This document shows positions 8,343 to 18,071 of a stretch of DNA of 64,000 nt, piece by piece (the first letter of the stretch is position 1; the number at the start of each line of letters is the position of its first letter). Where the stretch lies: NCBI RefSeq assembly GCF_038443385.1, contig NZ_CP151726.1:496001-560000 (forward strand). Reading direction: 5' to 3'. The notes under the pieces are model-generated. The model was not told the origin of the DNA, did no database searches, and worked only from the letters and a program-made list of their open reading frames with translations. The translations under genes were made by a program, and so were the position numbers. Origin of the DNA: Stieleria varia. GTDB taxonomy: Bacteria; Planctomycetota; Planctomycetia; Pirellulales; Pirellulaceae.

Positions 8343-9923
8343 TTAGCGCAAGTCACTAGCCGATTGTACTTCAACGTTTCCGGAACCGCTCCGTTTCGTT
8401 CGGGGCAAACGGGCAATCGACGGCGTTTCTTGGCCCGGATCGGCCAGAGAATCGGCTCCTCCCCCTTGCAGCGAGCCGGCAGGAGCCTGGGGCGAGCCGC
8501 TGGCAGTCGTCGCGACGGCCTTGGCAGACTCCGTTTCCAGCATCCGCAGCGAATCCGCCAACTGGGCATCGGTTCCCGCAAAAGCAGCGACTTGGTTGCC
8601 GCTCATGGTAAAGGTGGCCAGGACGCGACGACCCTGATCGTCGGAAAAATGCAGTGAAATCCAGCGGATCGGCACTCCTTCCACCATCCCGTCGGCAACC
8701 AAACGCAGCACCCGGAGCCCTTGGGCGCTGAGCCGCTGGTCCGCTTCGACCATCTGAGTAAAGGGCTTCCCGATCGTCCGCTTGGTCTCCGCCTCAAACG
8801 CCTCCAGCGTCCATTGCTGGCCAGGTTTCAGTCGGGCCAGAGAGCGAAAATTGCATTGTGCGACGCTCTTGTCGTTTTCGATCAATCGCATCATCGCCGA
8901 CCCGGTGACGTCGCTCATCATCCGCCAACGTCGGTCCATCAAGGCACCGATGCCCAAGTGCCTGCTTTGCAAATCGACGAACAAGCGGTCCTCAGGGATC
9001 GGAGCGTTCCATGCGACCTTGGCGGGCGTCTTGGGCAAGCCCACCGTTTCGTCCATCGGTTGTCGCATCAGCTTGATCGTCGCAGCCACATCAAAACCGG
9101 GCTCCGCATTTCCGATCTCGCGCGTCTCATGAATCGCCATGGCAAGCCAGGTACACATCCCCGCTTCGCGATCAAAACGCAACTTGCCCACCAGTCGCAA
9201 CTTGGTCGGCACGCCTTCCACCGACCCGTCCAGATTACCCTTGATTTCGATCGTGGCGGCGTCCGTGGCGATCTCGGCGATCTCGGCCGTGACTTCGTTG
9301 ACATCCACACCGCTCAAGTTCAATACGGAGATCAACGCCGCGTCGGTAGGACGATACTTGTCGCCCGGTGCAACCGGTGTCGTCGGCAATAGTTGGTCGA
9401 TGCCGACGCTGCAAATCGGCGTCCGTAGTAACCCAAGCTCTTCATGCGTGAAGTAGTCGTCGCTGGAATAGATGACTTCCGGGGAGGTCTCGCGACGCAC
9501 AATCGTTTGGCGAACCGATTCGCGAAGCTGCACCGTGGACTCTTCGCGATTGAGTGTGCTGGTGCTCTGGGCGGTGTGATAAAACCGCTCGGCATATTTG
9601 ATGTCCGTGGTCGGCGCGGCCCCGTCGGGGCGACGGTAACGCTCCTCATAGTCGAACACGACATCGCTCTTGATCGGAACCGTCACCTGACTGGTTCGCG
9701 AGACCAGCGGATTCTCGGGAACCTTGACGTTGCCTTTGACGTCCATCTCAACCCGTACGCGGACCAAGTCGTTCTTGCCGCTGGGCGCCAACGTGGTCTT
9801 TGCTTCGGCGGCCAACAGGGGTCGCGAGGCGGTCGCCGAGGTCAGCGAGACGCCGGCCAGCGCTGCCAGAAAGTGACGTCGATCGGGTTTGAATTGCGGT
9901 GGGTTGTTGTCGTTCACGGTCAT
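8343..9923 (-). CDS. Tat-exported protein of unknown function
   Basis: Starting at ATG 9923 the protein has 526 residues; an upstream in-frame start at 9965 would add 14. A Tat-type signal DRRHFLAALAGVSLTSATA (two Arg ahead of a hydrophobic core) is followed by ARPLLAAEA-like residues. The mature protein contains YSSDDYFTHEELGLLRTPI, repeated VTAEIAEIATDAATIEIKG-type strands and a ratio-like LDGSVEG, but no enzyme motif. The C-terminal 60 residues are Ser/Gly/Pro-rich and probably disordered. It precedes the exported gene at 7275-8309. Confidence 0.72.
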   Translation of the reverse strand: MTVNDNNPPQFKPDRRHFLAALAGVSLTSATASRPLLAAEAKTTLAPSGKNDLVRVRVEMDVKGNVKVPENPLVSRTSQVTVPIKSDVVFDYEERYRRPDGAAPTTDIKYAERFYHTAQSTSTLNREESTVQLRESVRQTIVRRETSPEVIYSSDDYFTHEELGLLRTPICSVGIDQLLPTTPVAPGDKYRPTDAALISVLNLSGVDVNEVTAEIAEIATDAATIEIKGNLDGSVEGVPTKLRLVGKLRFDREAGMCTWLAMAIHETREIGNAEPGFDVAATIKLMRQPMDETVGLPKTPAKVAWNAPIPEDRLFVDLQSRHLGIGALMDRRWRMMSDVTGSAMMRLIENDKSVAQCNFRSLARLKPGQQWTLEAFEAETKRTIGKPFTQMVEADQRLSAQGLRVLRLVADGMVEGVPIRWISLHFSDDQGRRVLATFTMSGNQVAAFAGTDAQLADSLRMLETESAKAVATTASGSPQAPAGSLQGGGADSLADPGQETPSIARLPRTKRSGSGNVEVQSASDLR

Positions 9924-10841
9924 TTTTCGAAATCGGTTCGTGCCGGTTGGTGTCGTTTCGGTCAACTGACCAATTCATCGACCCCGCCGACCCGACGGTT
10001 CAATTCAATCTGTGCACGTCCCAACAATTACTCCCGCCACCCAAACGCCACGTCCGGCAAAGTCTTCGCGGGCGGAAAACTCGCCCAGCCTAAGTGCTTT
10101 CTCAATTTGAGACAATGACATCAAATGGAGACAAAAAAGATGGCAACTTGTTTGAAATTTTTACATCCAAGCTGGACGTTTGGGATCGCGTGGAAAGCGA
10201 GGTGTTACCGATGGCAAATCGTTAAATCGTTTCGCTGAAGGGTTTTACGTCGAATCGGGGAGGATTTTTCCGTTTTGTGTGACCGATTGGCCCCGTTTTT
10301 CCTACTGTTCACTTGCGAGACGAGTTGACTGCCATGAAGAATTCAGGCCGTCGGATTCAAATGCTTGCGGAATAGGAACTTTTGTTCGGGCTCTGGCAAG
10401 AAAATGAAACGACGGGCGAACTTATTGAACAGCCATTTCGTCTTTAGAGGTACAGGAATTCGCACGTTGCGGGTTCCTAGTGAGACAAGTGCCGGTCGGC
10501 AAGGAGTCGGTCGGTGTTGAAAGTCCATCAAATGGCTCGACTGGGTTCAGTTGGGCAAATTTTTGTGGACAAAGTGTTTTGTTTTACGGTTTACCTAATG
10601 CATCGGTCGCGATACGCGTTCTCTCATTGAGAATGTCCCATCAAGACCGATGTCCAACCGCACGGAGTCATATTGAAATGACCCGGTGCAGCGTTGGCAG
10701 GGAAACGGACAGACGGAACGAGAATGGAATGATCACTCTCAGGATTATGAGTGAACCCGGGCAACCGAGGGAATTGGCCGAGCGACCCGCCGGGGTCGCA
10801 GGGAATCAATCAGCCAAGTCCCAAGCGCTGGGAGAAAAGCG
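9924..10841. other. 918-bp gap: divergent promoter region and sigma-factor leader
   Basis: No open frame here looks like a gene. The left part must carry the promoter of the leftward Tat-exported gene, the right part that of the sigma factor. The last bases GCTGGGAGAAAAGCG place a good ribosome site (GGGAG) six bases ahead of ATG 10842. The leader is long, and the bases from about 10100 to 10700 are visibly richer in A/T than the flanking genes. No riboswitch I know was recognised. Confidence 0.5.
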
Positions 10842-12512
10842 ATGCACGAAAACTACCGAGACTCAAAAATCAAAGAACTGCGCGAGCAACTTCGCTTTGT
10901 CCCCAAGACAAAGAAGATCGAGCAAGCAGCAGCAACGGAGAAGCTGTTGAGCGAGATCGAGGCCGATCGAAGCTATGCATTTGATTATGTCTGTTTCCGC
11001 ATCACCAACTATCGTCCGGAAAACGCAAGTCGCCACAACATTGCGTCGGTGGATCTGATCCACGATTTGCGTCTGTTGATCGAAGACCTCAGCGATTCCG
11101 CCGAGTTGGACGTCGAGGACGTGGGCGAGCAAGTCCATACGGTCAATGAACTGAGCCGCTTGTTCAAGGTTTCCACCAAGACGATCAGCCGCTGGCGTGA
11201 AGCCGGGTTGGTCAGCCGTCGGTTGCTGTTCGGCGGACGCAAACGCGTCGGATTTTTGCACAGCAGCGTCGAGCGGTTCGTTTCCAACAACAAAGACAAG
11301 ATTCGTCGCGGCGAACGCTTTAGCCAATTGTCGGACGATGAAAAGAGCGAGATCATCGAACGCGCCCGTCAACTCGTTGACTCCGGGGCATCGCTTTCGG
11401 ACGTCACCCGCCAGCTCGCATCGCGAATGGGACGCAGCCCCGAAACGATTCGCTACACGCTCAAGAACTTTGACGCCGAACACCAAGCGGTTGCCGTGTT
11501 CCCCAATGTTCGCAGCGTGCTGACCGACGACGACAAGCGAACGATCTTTGGGTTGTACCTCAAGGGTGCCACGGTGCCCCAGTTGTGCAAGCGTTTTAAA
11601 CGAACCCGCACCAGCATCCAACGCATCCTCGTGGACATGCGTCGTGATCGGATCATGGAGCTGCCCCTGGATTACATCTACAACGAAGACTTTGAGACCG
11701 CCGTTCGCGAAAGCGAGTATCTCGGTCCCGAACCGGAACCGGCCACCGCGCCACGCAAAGTCCGCGTGCCGTCCGGGTTGCCAAGCTATCTCGCATCGCT
11801 GTACGACGTACCTTTGCTGACCCGAGAACAAGAGTACCACTTGTTCCGTCAGTTCAACTATCTGAAGCACAAAGCGAGCCGTCTGCGTGAAACGCTCGAT
11901 GGCATCAACGGTGCCAAGAGCGCTGTGATGGACGAGATCGAGAAACTTTACGAAGACGCCGTTCGCGTAAAGAATCGCATCGTGCAATCGAACTTGCGTT
12001 TGGTGGTCTCCATTGCCAAGCGTCACGTCGCCAGCACTGATGACTTCTTTGCCTTGATCAGCGACGGCAACATGTCGCTGATCCGTGCCGTTGAAAAATT
12101 TGACTACTCACGAGGCAACAAATTCAGCACGTACGCTTCGTGGGCGATCATGAAGAACTTTGCTCGCACGATCCCGAGCGAGTTCAAGCATCGTGACCGT
12201 TTCCGCACGACCACGGAGGAACTGTTCTTGTCCCGCCAAGACGAGCGACAGGATCCTTACGCGGAGGAAACCGTCCAGCGTTCACGTCAACGTGAGCTGT
12301 CCAAGATCCTCAATCGGTTGGACGAACGCGAGCAGATGATCATCTCCGCGCGATTCGGCCTGCAACGTGGCAGCGAGCCGCTGACATTGAAGCAAGTCGG
12401 TGAGGAAATGGGCGTCACGAAAGAACGCGTGCGACAACTGGAGGCCCGTGCCTTGGCAAAGCTTCGCAGCGCCGCAGACGAAGCCAACATCGACGTCGAG
12501 TTGGGTTCGTAA
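10842..12512 (+). CDS. sigma-70 family RNA polymerase sigma factor with N-terminal HTH
   Basis: A 556-residue protein. Residues 98-147 (VHTVNELSRLFKVSTKTISRW with FGGRKRVGFLHSSVERFV) form a MerR/excisionase-like helix-turn-helix. Two further HTH-like segments follow (DVTRQLASRMGRSPETIRY and ATVPQLCKRFKRTRTSIQR). The C-terminal 240 residues are a sigma-70 core: YLASLYDVPLLTREQE (1.2-like), NRIVQSNLRLVVSIAKRHV and DGNMSLIRAVEKFDYSRGNKF with ASWAIMKNFAR (region 2), and a region 4 HTH LKQVGEEMGVTKERVRQLEAR. It is a group 2/3-like factor and not the housekeeping RpoD. What its extra HTH segments bind is unknown. Confidence 0.9.
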   Translation: MHENYRDSKIKELREQLRFVPKTKKIEQAAATEKLLSEIEADRSYAFDYVCFRITNYRPENASRHNIASVDLIHDLRLLIEDLSDSAELDVEDVGEQVHTVNELSRLFKVSTKTISRWREAGLVSRRLLFGGRKRVGFLHSSVERFVSNNKDKIRRGERFSQLSDDEKSEIIERARQLVDSGASLSDVTRQLASRMGRSPETIRYTLKNFDAEHQAVAVFPNVRSVLTDDDKRTIFGLYLKGATVPQLCKRFKRTRTSIQRILVDMRRDRIMELPLDYIYNEDFETAVRESEYLGPEPEPATAPRKVRVPSGLPSYLASLYDVPLLTREQEYHLFRQFNYLKHKASRLRETLDGINGAKSAVMDEIEKLYEDAVRVKNRIVQSNLRLVVSIAKRHVASTDDFFALISDGNMSLIRAVEKFDYSRGNKFSTYASWAIMKNFARTIPSEFKHRDRFRTTTEELFLSRQDERQDPYAEETVQRSRQRELSKILNRLDEREQMIISARFGLQRGSEPLTLKQVGEEMGVTKERVRQLEARALAKLRSAADEANIDVELGS

Positions 12513-12537
12513 GAGTAGCGGGCGATCCACAACAAAC

Positions 12538-12600
12538 GTGGGGCAGGTTTTCAACCTGCCGCGCAAAAGGGAAACTTGGCAGGTTAAAAACCTGCCCCAC
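12538..12600. terminator. inverted repeat after the sigma-factor gene, probable terminator or REP
   Basis: GTGGGGCAGGTTTT (12538-12551) pairs with AAAACCTGCCCCAC (12587-12600), with inner CAACCTGCC / GGCAGGTT copies. It starts 26 bases after the sigma-factor stop. There is no long T-run, so termination is inferred from position; it may equally be a dispersed palindromic repeat. Confidence 0.55.
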
Positions 12601-12615
12601 GGATTACCGTATTTC

Positions 12616-12632
12616 GTCATGCACAGCATGAC
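12616..12632. repeat. 17-bp palindrome, copy 1
   Basis: GTCATGCACAGCATGAC is a perfect 7-bp stem with an ACA loop. The identical sequence, with the same flanking C and CT, recurs at 13097-13113. Confidence 0.7.
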
Positions 12633-12751
12633 CTGCGAATGCTCCGCTGCAATCAGGTAGCTGCGGGGGACGTGCGGAAGATAAGTGTCGCAACATCCAT
12701 CGTGCATCTCACTGGCTTGTGTTTGGTTGTGTTTTCAGGAACACTAATTGG

Positions 12752-12869
12752 CACTAATCGAACACTAATCAGCAGAAGTGCAAGCAAGCTAAACGGGGAC
12801 GATTCTTGATGGGTGACCGTTAAGCTTGGCTATCGCGGACGTTTGTCTCCGATTAGTGTTCGATTAGTG
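12752..12869. repeat. 19-bp perfect inverted repeats around an 80-bp centre
   Basis: CACTAATCGAACACTAATC (12752-12770) is matched by its exact reverse complement at 12851-12869. The centre (AGTGCAAGCAAGCTAAACGG, and so on) is related to 43072-43200, where the arms have decayed. No frame is open inside, consistent with a small non-autonomous element. Confidence 0.7.
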
Positions 12870-13096
12870 AAGATTCGTGGTTTCCCATCTCATGAAGCCG
12901 CATCGCAGATTATAGGGAGAGAGCACCTTGTTGTGGTGGTTGGGCTAGGCCGTTTTGGTACTTGCGAAAACAGACGGTCACGGGTGGCGTCTCTCCAGCG
13001 TTGATCGACGTGATGGGCCGCTTTCGCGAATGTTTGAAGCCAATGCTTGAAGCGAGGGCCGTGCACCCGGCGGTGACGTCGGGCGAACCGGATGTC

Positions 13097-13113
13097 GTCA
13101 TGCACAGCATGAC
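13097..13113. repeat. 17-bp palindrome, copy 2
   Basis: Exact second copy of GTCATGCACAGCATGAC found at 12616-12632, in the same orientation, about 110 bases before the exported PQQ-propeller gene. Two exact copies in one intergenic gap could be protein-binding sites or hairpins of one repeat family. Confidence 0.65.
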
Positions 13114-13223
13114 CTACGATTCCCCCTTCAATAACATCAGTGATGGCAACACGACTCTGATTCGTACCGTACAATTTTCGCTGGCAAAATCGTTACGATT
13201 CCGCATCCCGAAAAGGCATTTCC

Positions 13224-14573
13224 ATGAGTCGGTTCCCTTCATTCAGCCGGTCCATCGGCGTCACCCTGCTGTGCTGTCTCTGCGTCTCGGTATCCTTTGC
13301 GGATGATTGGAATCAATGGATGGGTCCGACGCGGGATGGGGTCTATCGCGAAGCAGGGATAGCGGACTCGATTCCCGAGGGCGGTCTGCCGATCCGTTGG
13401 CGGGTGCCCGTCTTCGGTGGATACGCCGGTCCGGCGGTGGTCGGTGATCGTGTTTACTTGATGGACTACGAACGCACCAAGGGCGAGATGATCGAGACGC
13501 CCGACGCGCGACCTGAACAAGAAGGATTTGAGCGGGTGCGATGTTTCGATGCCAACACAGGCAATCAGGTCTGGGAACACAAGTACGCGGTCAACTACAA
13601 GATCAGTTACCCTGCCGGCCCGCGGGCGACACCCACGGTGATCGACGGTGTGGTCGTGACGTTGGGCGCCCAAGGTGACTTGATCGCATTGAACGCAAGC
13701 AACGGCGAGATGATGTGGCAGGTGAACTTGCCCAAGACATTCAACGCCAAGACGCCAATCTGGGGTTTCGCGGCGCACCCGCTGGTCACGGACTCGATGG
13801 TCGTGACGATGGTCGGCGGTGATGATCAAGCCGCCGTGGCGTTTGATCGAGCCACGGGCAAGGTGCTGTGGAAGTCGGTCTCCAGTTCGGATGCCGGTTA
13901 CTGTCCTCCGTCGTTGATTCAGGCGGGCGGAACTCAGCAACTATTGATCTGGCATCCTGATGCCGTCGCATCATTGGATCCCGCCACCGGCAAGCCGTAT
14001 TGGACTGAGCCGCTCAAGCCCGATTATGGGATGTCGATCGCTCAGCCGATGCGTGAGGGTGATCATCTGTTTGTCACCGGAATCGAAAACAAGTCGATGA
14101 TGTTGCAACTGGCATCGGATCGACCCGCGGTGACGAAACTGTGGGACAGCGAACCAAAAACGTCGATCAGTTGCAGCACCATGACGCCGGTGATCCATGA
14201 CGGCCTGATCTTTGGTTGCGATGAATCGCTCGGCGCCGTCGTGTGCGCGAAAGTCTCTGATGGCCAACGGCTGTGGCACAACTGGCTGCCGGTTCGGCCG
14301 GACAATCAGCGACGATTGTCCGCCGGCAACGCGTTCATCACGCGGCACGCCCCCAGCGGCCGATACCTGTTGTTCGGTGAAACGGGTTTGCTGACACTGG
14401 CTGAGATGACGGCGGAGGGATTTCGTTCGTTGGGCCAGATGCAAGTCGTCGAGCCTACCCAAACGGCGTTCGGACGAAAGGTGATCTGGAGTCATCCGGC
14501 GTACGCACGCCAAACCGCGTTCATCCGCAACGACAAGGAACTGGTCGCGGTCGATCTGAGCAGCAGCAAGTGA
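13224..14573 (+). CDS. exported PQQ-like beta-propeller protein
   Basis: A 449-residue protein. A signal peptide (MSRFPSFSRSIGVTLLCCLCVSVSFA) ends before DDWNQWMGPTRDGVYRE, the typical N-terminus of planctomycete PQQ-repeat proteins. The body carries propeller blades with the pattern x-W-x-x-x-L and GDLIALNASNGEMMWQVNL, FDRATGKVLWKSV, LDPATGKPYW, KVSDGQRLWHNW. These blades resemble those of quinoprotein dehydrogenases, but the Cys-Cys and metal residues of alcohol dehydrogenases are not evident, so binding of PQQ or catalysis is not shown. It is likely periplasmic and monocistronic. Confidence 0.85.
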   Translation: MSRFPSFSRSIGVTLLCCLCVSVSFADDWNQWMGPTRDGVYREAGIADSIPEGGLPIRWRVPVFGGYAGPAVVGDRVYLMDYERTKGEMIETPDARPEQEGFERVRCFDANTGNQVWEHKYAVNYKISYPAGPRATPTVIDGVVVTLGAQGDLIALNASNGEMMWQVNLPKTFNAKTPIWGFAAHPLVTDSMVVTMVGGDDQAAVAFDRATGKVLWKSVSSSDAGYCPPSLIQAGGTQQLLIWHPDAVASLDPATGKPYWTEPLKPDYGMSIAQPMREGDHLFVTGIENKSMMLQLASDRPAVTKLWDSEPKTSISCSTMTPVIHDGLIFGCDESLGAVVCAKVSDGQRLWHNWLPVRPDNQRRLSAGNAFITRHAPSGRYLLFGETGLLTLAEMTAEGFRSLGQMQVVEPTQTAFGRKVIWSHPAYARQTAFIRNDKELVAVDLSSSK

Positions 14574-14800
14574 GCCGCCGGGCGATAGCCCCCGGTTCTA
14601 TCCGCACACCCAGGTCATGACGGAACCGGACGCTTTCTCTCTTGCCAATGGAGCCGTTTCCGACCTACTGGGGCTTTGGTGTTGCATTCGGATTCTCGAT
14701 GAGACAAAGGGCTGATTTCTATTTGTCAATGGACGTGCTGTACATCTAGAGTGATGGGGCTGTTTTCCCGCTGAGTCCGGCAAACCACTCTGAGAGACAC

Positions 14801-17551
14801 ATGACGTCATCCAGTTCAGACGACCTGAGAAAAGAAATCGGATTCCTTGGCGCGGTCTTGGGTGACACCATCAGCGAACTGGAAGGCCAAGCGGCGTTGG
14901 ACACCGTGGAAGAACTTCGTCGTGCCGCATGGGATCGACGCTCGGGCAGAGAAGGAGCCGATAAACGCATCAAGCAATTGATCTCCTCTTTGTCCGATCA
15001 AGAGTTACGCGTCGTCATTCGCGCCTTCACCACCTTCCTGGACTTGTTCAATGTCGTCGAAGATCGACGGCGTGTGCAGGTGCTCGAGCAACGATCGGCC
15101 GACGCGTTTCCTGAGCCTCGCTCGGAATCGGTCGGATCGGCCATCAATGAGCTGCAATTGCGAGGTAAGTCTGCTCAGGATGTTCAAGCGTTGGTCGACG
15201 AGATTCAAGTCGACCTCGTCTTCACTGCTCATCCGACCGAAGCCAAGCGGAGATCGGTGCGTAATAAGTTGCGAACGATTCGTGGGTTGATGAACGAGTA
15301 TCACCGGCAGCAGCAACCCCATCGACGCGATCAAACAGAACGCAAGATTCGCGCCGAAGTGGCGAAGCTATGGCAGACGGATTTCATCCGGCCGTGGCGG
15401 CCATCGGTGATGCAAGAAGTAGCTCGTGGATTGTCGATCAAGTCCGTGTTGTGGGAGACCGTGCCCGAAATCCATCGAGAACTCAACGACGCGCTCAAAC
15501 GCCAATACGGGGACGCGGTTCAGACGCGTCATCCAGGCATCGTTTTCGGATCGTGGATCGGAGGCGATCGTGACGGCCATCCAGGTGTGACACCCAAGGT
15601 GACTCGTCAAACGTTGCAATGGTTGCGTCGTGAAGCGATCGCGTTCCACTTGCGGACGGCTCAAGCTTTATTTGACTCATTGAGTCTCTCGGAGAGGCAA
15701 GTCCATCTCGGTGAAGCGTTGACCGAGAGCATTACTCAGGCGATCGGCAAATGGCCCGAGCTGGAAGAACGATTGTCAGGATTGCCACCAGGTGAGATCT
15801 GTCGCCGCTGGTTGTCGATCATTCGGTGGCGACTGGAGCAAACGTCAGACGACTTGGACGAAAATGCGTCTGATCAAAAGCCCGTTACCCAAAGTGCCGT
15901 CTATCGATCGGCTTGCGAGCTGGCAGGTGACTTGAATGCGTTGATCGACGCGACGAGCGAATTGCCCGTCTACCGGCACATCGCACCGTCACTGCAGTCT
16001 TGGAAAACACAGATCGAAACCTTTGGACTGCATTTGGCGAGGCTGGACGTTCGTCAGAACGCCAGCGTCTACTTTTCGGCGATCAACGAGATTTTGCGGA
16101 AAACAGGTCTCTGCGATGATCCCGACTCACTCAGCGAAGAAGACCTCTGTGAGTTATTGAGCCAAACGTTGCCACAGCGTCAATCACTCTCTGACGAAGG
16201 TTTCTCTGACAGCACTGCGGAAACCTTGTCGTTGTTTCGCACATTGCACGAAGCGGCCGAGCAATACTCCATGGCCGCGATCGGAGCGCACGTGATCAGC
16301 ATGACCAGTGCACCTAGCGACGCGATGACCGTCCTGTGGTTCTGGGAACAGACTCGTCCGACCGGAGAGGCGACAAGCGATGCAACGCTGCCGATCGTGC
16401 CGCTGTTGGAGACCGTCGAGGATTTGCAAAACGGACCGGCGATTCTTTCCGGCATGCTCTCCAACGATGCCTATCGTCAACACCTCCGTCGACTCGGTGA
16501 TCGCCAGATGATCATGCTGGGTTACTCCGATAGCACCAAAGACGGCGGCTACCTGTCGGCGTGCTGGTCCCTGCACGAGGCCCAAAAGAACTTGGTCGCG
16601 GTGTGCGAAGAGTTTGGCGTCAAAGTGACTTTCTTTCACGGCCGAGGCGGCTCGCTGGGGCGCGGCGGCGGTCCGGCAGCTCGCAGTATCCTGTCGCTAC
16701 CACGTGGCACCTTCGATGGGCATCTGCGGATCACGGAACAGGGTGAGGTCCTGGCCGACCGGTACGACGATCCCGCGATTGCACACCGCCATTTGGAACA
16801 GATGATCTGGTCGTCCTTGTTGGCCGCCGGGGAGCCCGTACGTCCCGACTCCGAGCCTTGGCACGTGATGATGGACCAGATGGCTCAAGCATCGTTTGAA
16901 AAGTATCGCGAGCTGATTGAACACCCCGGCTTTGTTTCCTACTTTCGCCGCGCCACACCGATCTCCGAAATCGAACAACTCCCCATCGGTTCTCGTCCCT
17001 CACGACGCAAACCCGATGGCGGGCTGGCGGACTTGCGTGCGATTCCTTGGGTGTTCTCTTGGACTCAGGCGAGATGCTTGGTTCCGGCTTGGTACGGTTT
17101 GGGAGCGGCGATGTCGGATTCGGTCCGGGACAATGCGGAACGTGCACAACTGCTGACGATGTACAACGAGTGGCCATTCTTTCGCGCGATGATCGACAAC
17201 GCGGAATTGGCATTGGCAAAGTCGGACTTGAAGATCGCGATGGAGTACGCACGGTTGGCGAACAAAAGTGACGCGGCGGACGAAATCGCTTCAATGATCT
17301 CATTGGAGTATCGATCGGCGTGCAACGTCGTGCTGGCGCTGACCGGTCAAGATGAATTGTTGGGCGGAACGTCGTGGCTGAAAGAATCCATCCGCATCCG
17401 CAACCGCTTCATCGACCCGCTGAACTTGATTCAGGTCGAACTGTTGCGACGAACCGCTGACCCGCCGCCAGAAACGGACCTGGAGGAACTGCGTCACATC
17501 ACCCGCCTGTCCATCAACGGGATCGCCGCCGGCATGCGAACCAGCGGCTGA
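14801..17551 (+). CDS. ppc: phosphoenolpyruvate carboxylase
   Basis: A 916-residue cytosolic enzyme adding bicarbonate to phosphoenolpyruvate to give oxaloacetate, which refills the TCA cycle. The catalytic His motif VFTAHPTEAKRRSV, the GSWIGGDRDGHPGVT motif, MLGYSDSTKDGGYLSA and the glycine-rich TFFHGRGGSLGRGGGPA followed by RITEQGEVLADRY are all present and in order. The length is normal for bacterial PEPC. The C-terminus ends RLSINGIAAGMRTSG, where most bacterial enzymes end INGIAAGMRNTG, so the C-terminal active-site tail is altered by one insertion or substitution. It stands alone between two intergenic gaps. Confidence 0.96.
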   Translation: MTSSSSDDLRKEIGFLGAVLGDTISELEGQAALDTVEELRRAAWDRRSGREGADKRIKQLISSLSDQELRVVIRAFTTFLDLFNVVEDRRRVQVLEQRSADAFPEPRSESVGSAINELQLRGKSAQDVQALVDEIQVDLVFTAHPTEAKRRSVRNKLRTIRGLMNEYHRQQQPHRRDQTERKIRAEVAKLWQTDFIRPWRPSVMQEVARGLSIKSVLWETVPEIHRELNDALKRQYGDAVQTRHPGIVFGSWIGGDRDGHPGVTPKVTRQTLQWLRREAIAFHLRTAQALFDSLSLSERQVHLGEALTESITQAIGKWPELEERLSGLPPGEICRRWLSIIRWRLEQTSDDLDENASDQKPVTQSAVYRSACELAGDLNALIDATSELPVYRHIAPSLQSWKTQIETFGLHLARLDVRQNASVYFSAINEILRKTGLCDDPDSLSEEDLCELLSQTLPQRQSLSDEGFSDSTAETLSLFRTLHEAAEQYSMAAIGAHVISMTSAPSDAMTVLWFWEQTRPTGEATSDATLPIVPLLETVEDLQNGPAILSGMLSNDAYRQHLRRLGDRQMIMLGYSDSTKDGGYLSACWSLHEAQKNLVAVCEEFGVKVTFFHGRGGSLGRGGGPAARSILSLPRGTFDGHLRITEQGEVLADRYDDPAIAHRHLEQMIWSSLLAAGEPVRPDSEPWHVMMDQMAQASFEKYRELIEHPGFVSYFRRATPISEIEQLPIGSRPSRRKPDGGLADLRAIPWVFSWTQARCLVPAWYGLGAAMSDSVRDNAERAQLLTMYNEWPFFRAMIDNAELALAKSDLKIAMEYARLANKSDAADEIASMISLEYRSACNVVLALTGQDELLGGTSWLKESIRIRNRFIDPLNLIQVELLRRTADPPPETDLEELRHITRLSINGIAAGMRTSG

Positions 17552-17723
17552 GGGGACTGCTGATTGAGTCGTAGGTTGGCCACTCTTGGCCGACATTCGA
17601 TACTCAGGGGTAAGAACGCAATCCTACTTTTTCACCGCACATTCGTCAAAGATCCAGTAGGGCCAACTCTGGACCGCTCAAAGTTTGGTGTTGTGTCATT
17701 AGGGGTTTGCGCAAGTTTTCTGT

Positions 17724-17892
17724 CACCTCCACCAAGGAACTTGGGGGAGGTCGGATCGAGCGAAGCAAGATCCGGGAGGGGGCCTACGCGCCGCAAACCG
17801 CGTTGGTGAGCCTATTCCTTCACCCATACCCCCTCCCTCGCATTCGCCTAAACGGCTAAGCGCGACCTCCCCCAAGTTCCTTGGGGGAGGTG
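17724..17892. repeat. about 165-bp palindromic intergenic repeat, copy B
   Basis: Inverted relative of 1349-1500. The right arm CCTCCCCCAAGTTCCTTGGG is itself palindromic, the interior shares GGATCGAGCGAAGCAAGATC and CTCGCATTCGCCTAAACGGC, and the middle third is unrelated. Shared arms with a variable centre suggest the stems are under constraint. It lies in the 520-bp gap between ppc and a sulfatase that reads toward it. Confidence 0.75.
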
Positions 17893-18071
17893 GCACGGGG
17901 AATAAAACGGTGGCTTCAACAAGACGTGTCAACAGCAAACTTTGAGCAGTCCAGGCCAACCCTGGACTTTTAGCCGTCACATACCATTAGCGTCCAAACG
18001 GCTCACCCTTGCATTCCAGATTTTGACAAAACCGGCACTCTCCTGAATCAGTGGTGCGCCGGTGCGCCCGA

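Noticed and set aside
10863-12026. A 387-codon frame antisense to the sigma factor
   Set aside because: Shadow of a well-supported gene in high-GC DNA; no start signal or motif.
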